Positions 57,502 through 64,000 of a stretch of 64,000 bases of DNA are shown here, piece after piece. Origin of the DNA: Oscillospiraceae bacterium (lineage in GTDB: Bacteria; Bacillota; Clostridia; Oscillospirales; Oscillospiraceae); NCBI GenBank assembly GCA_020025275.1, contig JAHHSI010000001.1, positions 131,784-195,783 of the forward strand, written 5' to 3'. The stretch's first letter is position 1, and each line of letters opens with the position of its first letter. The notes below the pieces were generated by a model, which searched no databases, was not told the DNA's origin, and worked only from the letters and a program-made list of their open reading frames with translations. The position numbers were made by a program, and so were the translations under genes.

Positions 57502-59412
57502 TTACGCTTCAATAAACATATGTTTGCCTTCGGCGCACTCGGGGCAGACCCACTCCTCAGGCAGTTTTTCAAACAGGGTGCCGGGGGCGATATCGGCATC
57601 CGCATCGCCCAGTTCGGGGACATACTCATAGCCGCAGCCGCCGCAGACATAGCGCTTGCCGATGGGTTCGGGCCTGGGCGGTGCCGGACGCTTCATCTTT
57701 ACCATGGGCGGTGCCGGCTGCTTCTCCCCGGTGTCCAACGCCTGAGCCAGCAGGGGCAGGATCTCTTCGACATCGCCCACGATGCCGTAGTCGCAGTTTT
57801 TGAAAATGGGGGCGTTGCCGTTTTTGTTGATGGCAACGATGGTGGCGGCGTCCTTGATGCCCTTGAGGTGCTGGACGGCACCGGAAATGCCGCAGGCGAT
57901 GTACAGGTTTCCGCTGAACTTCTGCCCCGACATCCCTACATAGCGATCCAAGGGGACGTACTTGAGGGTTTCGGCCACGGGGCGGGACGAGCCCACGGCG
58001 GCGCCGGCGGCCTTGGCCAGTGCTTCGATCAGGGCCATGTTCTTCTTGCTGCCGATGCCCTGACCGGCAGAGACCACACGCTCCGCCTGATTGATGGGGG
58101 TATCCATAGGAATCCCCACGGTGAAGTCGTGGCCGTCCTTCTTCAGCAGTGCCACCAACTCGGACACCTGCTCGGCGGCGGTCCCCTCCCGCAAGATGCG
58201 CTTTTTACGGACACCGGTGATGGGGGCGGGCTTCTTGGGACGGCTGGAGGAGCCGCTCTCGCTCTTGGGGGGCTTGCCCAAGATGGCGGAGGAGATGACC
58301 ACCCGCTGGATCTCGTTGGTGCCCTCATAAATGGTGGTGATCTTGGCGTCACGGTAGGCACGCTCCACCTCCATCCCCTTCATGAAACCGGCACCGCCGT
58401 AGATCTGCAGGGCGTCGTTGGTAACCTCCAACGCAGTGTCGGAGGCATACATCTTGGCCATGGCGGCTTCCATGGCGTAGGGCTCATGGTGTTCCTTCAG
58501 CTCGGCGGCAGAGTAGACCAGAAAACGGGCACAGCGCAGCTTGGTGGCCATATCCGCCAGCTTGAAGGAGATGGCCTGCTGGAAGCCGATGGGCTTGCCG
58601 AACTGAATACGCTCCTTGGCGTATTCCACGGCGGAGTCGTTGGCCCCCTGAGCGATGCCCAGTGCCTGCGAGGCGATGCCGATGCGGCCGCCGTCCAGTG
58701 TGGCCATGGCGATCTTGAACCCGTCGCCTTCCTTGCCCAGCAGGTTTTCTTTGGGGACGATGACATCGTTGAAGATCAGTTCAGCCGTGGTGGAGGAGCG
58801 AATACCCATTTTGTCATAGTGGTCGCCGAACTCGAAGCCTTTCCACCCTTTTTCCACAATGAAGGCGGAGATACCACGGGTGCCGATGTCGGGGGTGGTG
58901 ACGGCGAAAACAACATAGGTGTCGGCCTTGGGGGCGTTGGTAATGAAGATCTTCCCGCCGTTGAGGACGTAGTGATCCCCCTTACATACGGCGGTGGTCT
59001 CCGTGCCGCCGGCATCGGAGCCTGCGTTGGGCTCGGTCAGGCCGAAAGCGCCGATCTTCTCGCCCTTGGCCAAGGGCACCAAATACTTTTGCTTTTGCTC
59101 CTCGGTGCCGTAGGCGAAGATAGGCCATGCCCCCAGAGAGACGTGGGCCGAGAGGATGACGCCGGTGCCGCCGTCGACACGGGAGAGCTCCTCCACGGCG
59201 ATGGCATAGCTGAGGACGTCCAGACCGGCGCCGCCGTATTCTTTGGGATAGGGGATACCCATGAGACCGAGATCGCCCATTTTCTTTACGATCTCGTCGG
59301 GAAACTGGTTTTCCTTGTCCAGGAGGAAGGCGATGGGCTTTACCTCGGTCTCAGCGAAGGCTCTTACCTTGGCACGGAACTCCTCATGGATCGGTGTTGT
59401 TTTGAACAGCAT
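57502..59412 (-). CDS. Acyl-CoA dehydrogenase - EtfA - rubredoxin fusion
   Basis: 636-residue three-part flavoprotein. Residues 1-380 are a complete acyl-CoA dehydrogenase with catalytic Glu363 (IYEGTNEIQR) and the FAD segment FGLTEPNAGSDAGG. Residues about 400-560 correspond to the C-terminal FAD-binding domain of EtfA (LYIACGISGAVQH, APIFKNCDYGIVGD); the N-terminal EtfA domain and EtfB are absent. Residues 587-630 are rubredoxin with Cys590, 593, 623 and 626 (CGGCGYEY, CPEC). Joined in one chain, electrons could pass from acyl-CoA FAD to EtfA FAD to rubredoxin iron, and on to the flavodiiron protein encoded 14 bases downstream. GGAGG is 7 bases before the ATG. Confidence 0.92.
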   Translation of the reverse strand: MLFKTTPIHEEFRAKVRAFAETEVKPIAFLLDKENQFPDEIVKKMGDLGLMGIPYPKEYGGAGLDVLSYAIAVEELSRVDGGTGVILSAHVSLGAWPIFAYGTEEQKQKYLVPLAKGEKIGAFGLTEPNAGSDAGGTETTAVCKGDHYVLNGGKIFITNAPKADTYVVFAVTTPDIGTRGISAFIVEKGWKGFEFGDHYDKMGIRSSTTAELIFNDVIVPKENLLGKEGDGFKIAMATLDGGRIGIASQALGIAQGANDSAVEYAKERIQFGKPIGFQQAISFKLADMATKLRCARFLVYSAAELKEHHEPYAMEAAMAKMYASDTALEVTNDALQIYGGAGFMKGMEVERAYRDAKITTIYEGTNEIQRVVISSAILGKPPKSESGSSSRPKKPAPITGVRKKRILREGTAAEQVSELVALLKKDGHDFTVGIPMDTPINQAERVVSAGQGIGSKKNMALIEALAKAAGAAVGSSRPVAETLKYVPLDRYVGMSGQKFSGNLYIACGISGAVQHLKGIKDAATIVAINKNGNAPIFKNCDYGIVGDVEEILPLLAQALDTGEKQPAPPMVKMKRPAPPRPEPIGKRYVCGGCGYEYVPELGDADADIAPGTLFEKLPEEWVCPECAEGKHMFIEA

Positions 59413-59460
59413 GACATTGCCTCCTTTTGTTTTTTCGATGGGTGGAATGGGGAAGAATAC

Positions 59461-59477
59461 ACCAGAATGGTTCTGGT
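59461..59477. other. Inverted repeat between the rrf2 and fusion genes
   Basis: ACCAGAA-TGG-TTCTGGT, 7-bp arms with a 3-base centre, just after the rrf2 stop codon. It may be an operator half for Rrf2 or an RNA hairpin that tunes expression of downstream genes. Confidence 0.6.
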
Positions 59478-59480
59478 AGA

Positions 59481-59885
59481 TTATGGAATTTGCAGCAGCA
59501 TCCCGAGAGAGTAGGAACGAAGTTCCTCGTCCAGACGCTGCTGGATCTTCGCAAGAGTACAGTGGATGCTGCATTTCCCGTTTTCACTCTGCCATTCGCA
59601 GAGATACCCCGGCTGTGTGCAGGCGGTGATGTTGGCCTGATTTTCCAGTGCAGACATGAGATCGTACAGCGTGGTCTGGGCCAGATCCGCCGTCAGACGG
59701 CAGCCCCCCTCGGCCCCACGGGTCACAGCAACCAGTCCGGCCTTGGAGAGTTTTTTCAGGATCTTATAGCCGAACTGCTGCGGGATCAGTTCCTGCCGGC
59801 AGATGTCTCCCACGGTCATCAACGTGCCGTGCGCCAGAGAACGGATGATGCGCAGGGCATAGTCGGTTTCACGGGTCATCAACAT
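59481..59885 (-). CDS. Rrf2-family regulator, probable Fe-S sensor
   Basis: 134-residue transcription factor. The N-terminal winged helix (TRETDYALRIIRSLA, VTRGAEGGCRL) is typical of Rrf2. The C-terminal part has Cys89, 96, 105 and 109 (TACTQPGYLCEW, CSIHC), a cluster arrangement like that of Fe-S sensors IscR and NsrR, with two further Cys at 29 and 62. It heads the operon with the fusion enzyme and flavodiiron protein, so it plausibly senses O2, NO or iron-sulfur status and represses its own operon. GGGAGG lies 7 bases before the ATG at 59885. Confidence 0.88.
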   Translation of the reverse strand: MLMTRETDYALRIIRSLAHGTLMTVGDICRQELIPQQFGYKILKKLSKAGLVAVTRGAEGGCRLTADLAQTTLYDLMSALENQANITACTQPGYLCEWQSENGKCSIHCTLAKIQQRLDEELRSYSLGMLLQIP

Positions 59886-59920
59886 AGCAAGTCCTCCCTT
59901 TACTCTTGGATGGTGGCCCT

Positions 59921-59949
59921 ACTATATAAAAGTGGACTAAATTTGTCAA
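59921..59949 (-). promoter_or_regulatory. Promoter of the rrf2-fusion-fprA operon
   Basis: Perfect TTGACA, 17-base spacer and TATAGT on the minus strand, 36 bases before the rrf2 start. The spacer and flanks (ATTTAGTCCACTTTTATATA) may hold the Rrf2 operator. Confidence 0.88.
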
Positions 59950-60063
59950 GTTTAAAGCGGGGTTTTCTCACATCTGTACAAAAGAAGGAGGAAGAATTTG
60001 GACAGAAGGGAGAGAAAAAGGGCGGAAGAGAGGGAGAAAATATGGGGTTGGAGAGTAGCGCAG

Positions 60064-60095
60064 AAAACAACCCGGAAACCATCGGCTCCGGGCTG
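60064..60095 (-). terminator. Terminator of the 100-residue gene
   Basis: On the minus strand CAGCCCGGA and TCCGGGTTG pair and GTTTTC follows. Confidence 0.65.
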
Positions 60096-60166
60096 TGTGC
60101 GTATGGGAGCACGGTCTGCATCAGAAGAGGAGGATCTTGCGGGCAGCTGTTGTGCCGTATGCAGAC

Positions 60167-60469
60167 CTACAGATCGCCGGTCATGACCTCATAGAGCATG
60201 GCATCAAACATTTCATCGGCATCCATCTCTTCGGGATAAAAAAGATCACCGTCCTCGCCTAAAAGCCCGGCACGGGCCATTTTTTCGTTGCTGCTGTATT
60301 CAATCACCAGTGCATTCCAGGAGTAGAGCGCTGTCACTTTGAAATAAAGGCCGTCAGGGCGTTTATAGATACGCTCCTTGCCACGCTTGACCACTTGAAA
60401 TTGTTCGGCAAAACGGCTGCGCATATCCAGAAGCCGTTCTTTCATCGCTGCTTTGTCCATGTGTTCCAT
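60167..60469 (-). CDS. Small conserved-looking protein of unknown function
   Basis: 100 residues, no signal peptide or membrane helix. It has a helical start (AAMKERLLDMRSRFAEQF), a central beta-rich region (ERIYKRPDGLYFKVTALYSW, ALVIEYSS) and an acidic C-terminal helix (EEMDADEMFDAMLYE). Good codon structure, an AAAGGAG upstream (11 bases from ATG 60469) and a terminator downstream support a real gene. An internal ATG at 60460 is the other possible start. Function not recognised. Confidence 0.65.
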   Translation of the reverse strand: MEHMDKAAMKERLLDMRSRFAEQFQVVKRGKERIYKRPDGLYFKVTALYSWNALVIEYSSNEKMARAGLLGEDGDLFYPEEMDADEMFDAMLYEVMTGDL

Positions 60470-60768
60470 GTTGTGAATGTCTCCTTTTGAATATTATTTT
60501 GAGGGAGGAAAATAGTGGTTTTCACGGAGGGATATCGGCGGGGGCTGATCAGGTGCGCTGCTATTCGGTCATCGGCAGAGCGTACGTGCTGCGGCGAAAG
60601 ATGCCGGTGAGAACAGAGGTTTCCTACTTTCGTAGAGTATCGCATAAAATGTGTCCGGAAAACAGTACTTGTCAGGCGAAGAAAGCTGTATATGGTGGGG
60701 GTGTGGGGACAATCTCTGGCCGCCGGACGGATCGCACGCAGGAGCGAGACGAAGAAAGAGAAAGGGGC
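60470..60768. other. Intergenic region without a supported gene
   Basis: Reading both strands gives no frame with a ribosome binding site and gene-like codon use. No known RNA motif was recognised. Confidence 0.4.
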
Positions 60769-60804
60769 AAAGAAAGAGGAGCGTGCCAGCCGTGGCACGC
60801 TCCT
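60769..60804 (-). terminator. Terminator of the AT-rich gene
   Basis: AGGAGCGTGCC and GGCACGCTCCT pair around AGCCGT, with CTTTCTTT following on the minus strand. Confidence 0.85.
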
Positions 60805-60821
60805 AAGGTGGAATAGTTAGG

Positions 60822-61595
60822 TTATTTTGAAGAACTCTGCTTCCAACGATTTTTCCAACATGTTTCCGCTAATTCCCAATCGTTTGCATTAATGTCTTCA
60901 CCGTGGTTTAGTTCCTTGGCAAGTGCTTTAGCGTCCTTCATGTTTTTGGAGTTACAGATAGCTTGGATGGCACGTGACCAAATTTTTTTATAGCCGTCAC
61001 TTAGAGTCAACTCATAATGAGTCAGGGCACTAATAGGCAATATGGCGAGAGCGGCAGTGGGAAGGTTATTAGAACACTGAGCTTGGCTAAATTTTCTGGG
61101 GAGAAAGATGATTTCCTCGTGTATAGGAGCAGGGCGTTTTTTGAGAACGACCGTCTGCTTTGAATTGTAGAACGGAGTACTCCGATGATGAAACATAGAT
61201 TGAGTGATAAATTCGCCATTCAGCACAGTGTTTTTAAGAAGAAAAGAGAGGGAATAGTCACCTAATGAGAGGCAAAGATCAGCGCCTCCTTTACGACTGA
61301 TAGCATTTGAACTTGAGTGAAAATAGAGAGCACCAAAGTTGTTTTGCTGGTGCGGGTTGTTATGAACTGAGAAATCCTCAAAACCTACAGAGGGATTATT
61401 GTAATATGCTTCTATAAGCAGTAATTCAATAGTGCAGGCACCAACCTGAACCTCATACTCCGTCAGGAGCTTTGCACCGATATCCTGCAGCTTTTCTATG
61501 ATTTTACGCTGCTCTGTTAGAGTTTCCAAAAACTTGACTTCATCATAGAGTTCCACCAATCCCAAATTTTGCGCTTCTTCACGAGTTATTGCCAT
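60822..61595 (-). CDS. Unknown protein, AT-rich gene
   Basis: 257-residue cytoplasmic protein. No known domain is certain. The segment TIELLLIEAYYNNPSVGF with an H-N-x-x-Q pattern (HNNPHQQNN), then GALYFHSS and KGGADLCLSLGDYSLSF, recalls 3-methyladenine DNA glycosylase (Mpg/AAG) order of motifs, but only weakly. The gene is clearly richer in A+T and uses different codons from its neighbours, with its own promoter and terminator, so it probably arrived by transfer. GAGGAGG is 9 bases before the ATG. Confidence 0.7.
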   Translation of the reverse strand: MAITREEAQNLGLVELYDEVKFLETLTEQRKIIEKLQDIGAKLLTEYEVQVGACTIELLLIEAYYNNPSVGFEDFSVHNNPHQQNNFGALYFHSSSNAISRKGGADLCLSLGDYSLSFLLKNTVLNGEFITQSMFHHRSTPFYNSKQTVVLKKRPAPIHEEIIFLPRKFSQAQCSNNLPTAALAILPISALTHYELTLSDGYKKIWSRAIQAICNSKNMKDAKALAKELNHGEDINANDWELAETCWKNRWKQSSSK

Positions 61596-61632
61596 GGTTC
61601 AAATCCTCCTCACAATTTAATCTCCTCCTTAC

Positions 61633-61661
61633 AGTATATCATCCTGCAATGGGACACACAA
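61633..61661 (-). promoter_or_regulatory. Promoter of the AT-rich gene
   Basis: TTGTGT, a 17-base spacer and TATACT on the minus strand, 38 bases before the start. Confidence 0.6.
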
Positions 61662-61808
61662 GGAGGACGCGCGTTTTCTCGTAAATGCACAAGATATACA
61701 TCTCTTTTTTCGCTTTTTTGACCGTCCGAACAATCAAGAATCCTGTTTTTGGGACAGTGAACCGGATAGAATGGGGGTAAAATCAAGAAAGGGCAGGAGG
61801 AAAGCCTC

Positions 61809-62732
61809 ATGGAGCGAAGCAGAGACATCTTTGAAGAGGTAAAAATTCAACATACCACCGCCGAAACTGCGGAGGCGGTGCGGGCACTGGCAGACTACAT
61901 ACGCCAAATACAATGTATGCGCGGAATTTGGAAGCTGCATCTGCGGCGGCTCTGTCTGGAGGTGGAGGGCCGGCGGGCTGAAGTGACCGATTTGTGCCGG
62001 ACACTTGCCGAGGAGGACGCACCGCAGGAGGCTGCGAAGGCGGAGACAGAACGGCTGTGGACTGATGACAGTCCCCTCATGGCACTCACGAAGCACATGG
62101 AGCACATGGAACACATGGAACAGGGCGGCACCATTCGTTTTCTGGCCGATTTTTACCTGACAGCAGAGGACACGGTCAGCTACGGCATAGACTACTGGCG
62201 CGGCTTTCTGGAGATGCACGATACCTCCACCGTCCGGAAGCTTGTCAGCTACCGCTGTATGGACTACGACGAATTGGGCTCGGAGTATTTTCTCGGCTGC
62301 TACGACGGGTCGGGCGGGCGAATGATCCCGCTGCGGGCGGGCAAACGAAGCCTTCCTGCGGTTTCGGCGTGGTCTACCAAGGAGTTCTGGATTTTTGCCC
62401 ACCCGGAGGGCGTGTCCGAACTGGACAGTGCCGCAGTGGAGCGGGCAGAGACGCTGGGGCGGTGTTTTCAGGAGCGGTATATGAAAGGACAGGGGAGACT
62501 TTCCGCCTCACCCCAGAGCTTCTTCCTGATTGGCCCTATGACCATCCCGGCAGACAGGATGGAGGAGGTGTTCCGGGAGGCAGAGCTGATCCGGCAATGC
62601 TTCACACAAGCCGGGGTCCACACGGAAACCGAGGGAACCTTCGCGCCGGATCGTGCCCATGGGAACGAGGCTTTCGTGCTGGTGCACGTGTGCCGGCACC
62701 ATGCGCTGGACGCGGAATACTGCACCTTCTGA
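61809..62732 (+). CDS. Unknown protein next to agmatine-deiminase-family gene
   Basis: 307-residue protein with no signal peptide or membrane helix and no recognised domain. It has a helical N-terminal half with a short HMEHMEHMEQ repeat at about residues 95-105, then a mixed region with aromatic-rich segments (FLADFYLTAEDTVSYGIDYW). AGGAGG is 8 bases before the ATG, and base composition matches the host genome. It lies in one direction with the small gene and the agmatine-deiminase-like gene, so the three may be an operon. Confidence 0.65.
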   Translation: MERSRDIFEEVKIQHTTAETAEAVRALADYIRQIQCMRGIWKLHLRRLCLEVEGRRAEVTDLCRTLAEEDAPQEAAKAETERLWTDDSPLMALTKHMEHMEHMEQGGTIRFLADFYLTAEDTVSYGIDYWRGFLEMHDTSTVRKLVSYRCMDYDELGSEYFLGCYDGSGGRMIPLRAGKRSLPAVSAWSTKEFWIFAHPEGVSELDSAAVERAETLGRCFQERYMKGQGRLSASPQSFFLIGPMTIPADRMEEVFREAELIRQCFTQAGVHTETEGTFAPDRAHGNEAFVLVHVCRHHALDAEYCTF

Positions 62733-62735
62733 TCC

Positions 62736-62894
62736 ATGTGCTTCGGGAAAGCAAAGGATACGTGGATCGGGGCTCCCGCCGGGGCGGCTGCGGCGCAAGA
62801 TGCACTGTTCAGCGCCTTGCTGCGGAGGACCATGGCGTATCAAAGCGTGCTGCATGGACCGATCCGTGCGGCAGAAAAAGGAGACGAAAGATAG
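62736..62894 (+). CDS. Possible small protein, 52 residues
   Basis: A short frame starting four bases after the previous stop and ending exactly where the next ATG begins. The product (MCFGKAKDTWIGAPAG... to AEKGDER) has no recognised domain. Tight packing argues for translation, but no ribosome binding site is visible, so it may be only the spacer holding the AAAGGAGA of the next gene. Confidence 0.3.
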   Translation: MCFGKAKDTWIGAPAGAAAAQDALFSALLRRTMAYQSVLHGPIRAAEKGDER

Positions 62895-63707
62895 ATGGAA
62901 AAAGGACTTTATATGTCGGCACTTCTGCAGAAAAAGCGGAGGAGTCTGGCACAGGAACTGGAGAAGCAGCTGTCGGCCCGGGGAATGACGATCCACTGGC
63001 TGCCGGGGACAAAAGACATCTGGGTGCGGGACTTCATGCCAGTCCGCACCGCAAGCGGCCGCTGGATCTCATTTCGCTATGAGCCGTGGTACCTCGACGG
63101 GTGGTCCCACCTGCGCACGGACTATCGGAGGGATATGGCGCCCCATGTGGATCTGTCGGTGGTGTATTCCAACATCAATCTGGACGGCGGCAATGTGGTG
63201 TTTTCGCCCTCCCGCAGGCGTGTGATCATCAGTGAGCGCATCTTTTGGGAGAATCCGGAGCGAGAACCCAAGGCGCTGGTGCAGGAGCTGGAGCAGTTGC
63301 TGGAAGCGGAGGTCGTTTTGATCCCTGCGCTGTCGAGGCGGGATGACATGACCGGCCACGCCGATGGAATGGTCCGCTTTTTGAATGAGGATACGGTGTT
63401 GGGAAATACACCGGTGTGGGATGGTGCACTGGAAGCAGACATTCGGCAGGCCTGTGCCCACAGCGGCCTTGCCACGCTGGATTTTCCCTATTATCTGGAG
63501 GGATGGGAAGCCTTCTTTGAGGAGGGAACCTATCTCAACTATCTGGAGACGGAGAAGTGCATTTTGTTGCAGGTGTATGACAGCCATACGGATCAGGAGG
63601 CGATTGCCTTGGCGGAGCGCCTGTTCAACAAAGAGATCGTGCCGATCCCGTGCAAGGAACTGGCCGAGGACGGCGGAGGTCTCAACTGCATCAGCTGGGA
63701 GGTATGA
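62895..63707 (+). CDS. Agmatine deiminase-family hydrolase
   Basis: 270-residue enzyme of the guanidino-group modifying superfamily (agmatine or peptidyl-arginine deiminase type). Key features are DIWVRDFMPVR (Asp), NINLDGGNVVFS, the catalytic His in MTGHADGMVRF and the nucleophilic Cys in EDGGGLNCISWEV. It is shorter than typical agmatine deiminase (about 360 residues): the first 80 or so residues, including the usual N-terminal PxE...W segment, are missing, although the core active site is complete. The start at 62895 has AAGGAGA 11 bases upstream. Function as an agmatine deiminase is plausible; a different amidine substrate is possible. Confidence 0.82.
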   Translation: MEKGLYMSALLQKKRRSLAQELEKQLSARGMTIHWLPGTKDIWVRDFMPVRTASGRWISFRYEPWYLDGWSHLRTDYRRDMAPHVDLSVVYSNINLDGGNVVFSPSRRRVIISERIFWENPEREPKALVQELEQLLEAEVVLIPALSRRDDMTGHADGMVRFLNEDTVLGNTPVWDGALEADIRQACAHSGLATLDFPYYLEGWEAFFEEGTYLNYLETEKCILLQVYDSHTDQEAIALAERLFNKEIVPIPCKELAEDGGGLNCISWEV

Positions 63708-63788
63708 AGAAACCAGCGAATCGGGAGCGGTGCGCTCTTGCTGATGGCAGGGGGCGGCCTGTTCCGGAAGAGCGGCCCGTCAGAGTAT

Positions 63789-63817
63789 TTGACATATCGT
63801 GTAAAAAGGGCTACAAT
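63789..63817 (+). promoter_or_regulatory. Promoter of the partial lipoprotein gene
   Basis: TTGACA, a 17-base spacer and TACAAT, 101 bases before the lipoprotein start. Confidence 0.75.
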
Positions 63818-63918
63818 GCCTATAGAAGCGTTTAGGAAAAACGGCGGCAGTGCAGCGGTTTTGTTGGTGGAACGGGGTACTGTCCGGCGAAACGGAGCAG
63901 AGGAGGAGAAGAGACGAT

Positions 63919-64000
63919 ATGAACGGTTGGAAGAGATCTGCGGCGCTGCTGATGGCAGCTATGATGCTGCTGTCGATCACCGGCTGCGGCGGCAAGAAGG
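63919..64000 (+). CDS. Lipoprotein, 5' end only
   Basis: 27 codons before the window ends. A short basic start (MNGWKRS), a hydrophobic stretch and lipobox SITGC mark a secreted lipoprotein. GAGGAGG lies upstream. The mature part is not in the window, so its role cannot be told; solute-binding proteins often begin this way. Confidence 0.8.
   Translation, partial: MNGWKRSAALLMAAMMLLSITGCGGKK

Noticed and set aside
57520..59514. A 664-codon open frame on the plus strand
   Set aside because: Antisense to the acyl-CoA dehydrogenase fusion, with no independent support.
61895..62134. A Cys-rich small antisense frame (PCSMCSMCSMC)
   Set aside because: It is the complement of the HMEHMEHMEQ repeat in the plus-strand gene.

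Overview
This 64 kb stretch looks like the chromosome of an anaerobic, Gram-positive member of the Clostridia, most likely an Oscillospiraceae-type gut bacterium. That placement is an inference. It rests on high-GC coding sequence with sigma-A promoters (many with an extended TGC-TATAAT -10), AGGAGG ribosome binding sites, a methionine T-box, a cobalamin riboswitch, surface proteins with NPETGD/APQTGD-type tails, an acetyl-CoA acetyltransferase, a flavodiiron protein and the glmU-prs-pth-mfd gene order. No prophage, insertion sequence, CRISPR array or rRNA operon is visible. The window cuts a histidine kinase gene at its left edge and a lipoprotein gene at its right edge.

Layout. 1-2828 (minus): a DUF4340 lipoprotein with an OmpR-type two-component system. 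3197-5773: a nitrate/sulfonate/NMT1-type ABC importer. 5836-11812: a surface carbohydrate module, with a DUF4015 hydrolase divergent from an adjacent dockerin protein and a membrane-anchored cohesin protein. 11863-14643: truA, a LysE-type exporter, a ROK sugar kinase and tRNA-Leu(UAG). 14913-19386: a 5'-truncated surface protein, a YjiH-type membrane protein and a sodium:alanine symporter. 19468-21992: metY-metA behind a methionine T-box. 22290-25582: a TetR regulator and a LytS-like kinase/SARP-type regulator pair. 25806-32694: pdxK, prfB, a HAD phosphatase and a BusR-like regulator leading an OpuC osmolyte ABC operon. 32734-38748: an M23 peptidase, gpsA and the glycolytic block pgk-tpiA-gpmI with trmL. 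39107-46785: a GlmU with a degenerate uridylyltransferase half, then prs, pth, mfd and a PrsA/SurA-like protein. 46965-49227: thiolase, ppa, tRNA-Leu(UAA) and tRNA-fMet. 49528-56122: two large divergent surface proteins. 56270-59885: a redox operon. 60167-64000: small or unknown genes, an agmatine-deiminase-family enzyme and a partial lipoprotein.

The strongest candidates for something not well described are four. (1) An Rrf2 (probable Fe-S sensor) - acyl-CoA dehydrogenase/EtfA/rubredoxin triple fusion - flavodiiron operon (56270-59885), which reads as a self-contained electron wire from an acyl-CoA (or an unknown donor) to O2 or NO. (2) A cobalamin riboswitch controlling a wall-anchored protein with a transcobalamin-C-like (DUF4430) domain (53231-56122), a plausible Gram-positive surface capture system for cobamides. 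(3) A two-gene cohesin/dockerin pair (7734-11812). (4) A GlmU orthologue in the normal glmU-prs position that has lost its pyrophosphorylase motif. The thiolase promoter also carries a perfect 13-bp inverted repeat over its -35 box, and the BusR-OpuC operon points to cyclic-di-AMP control of osmolyte uptake.
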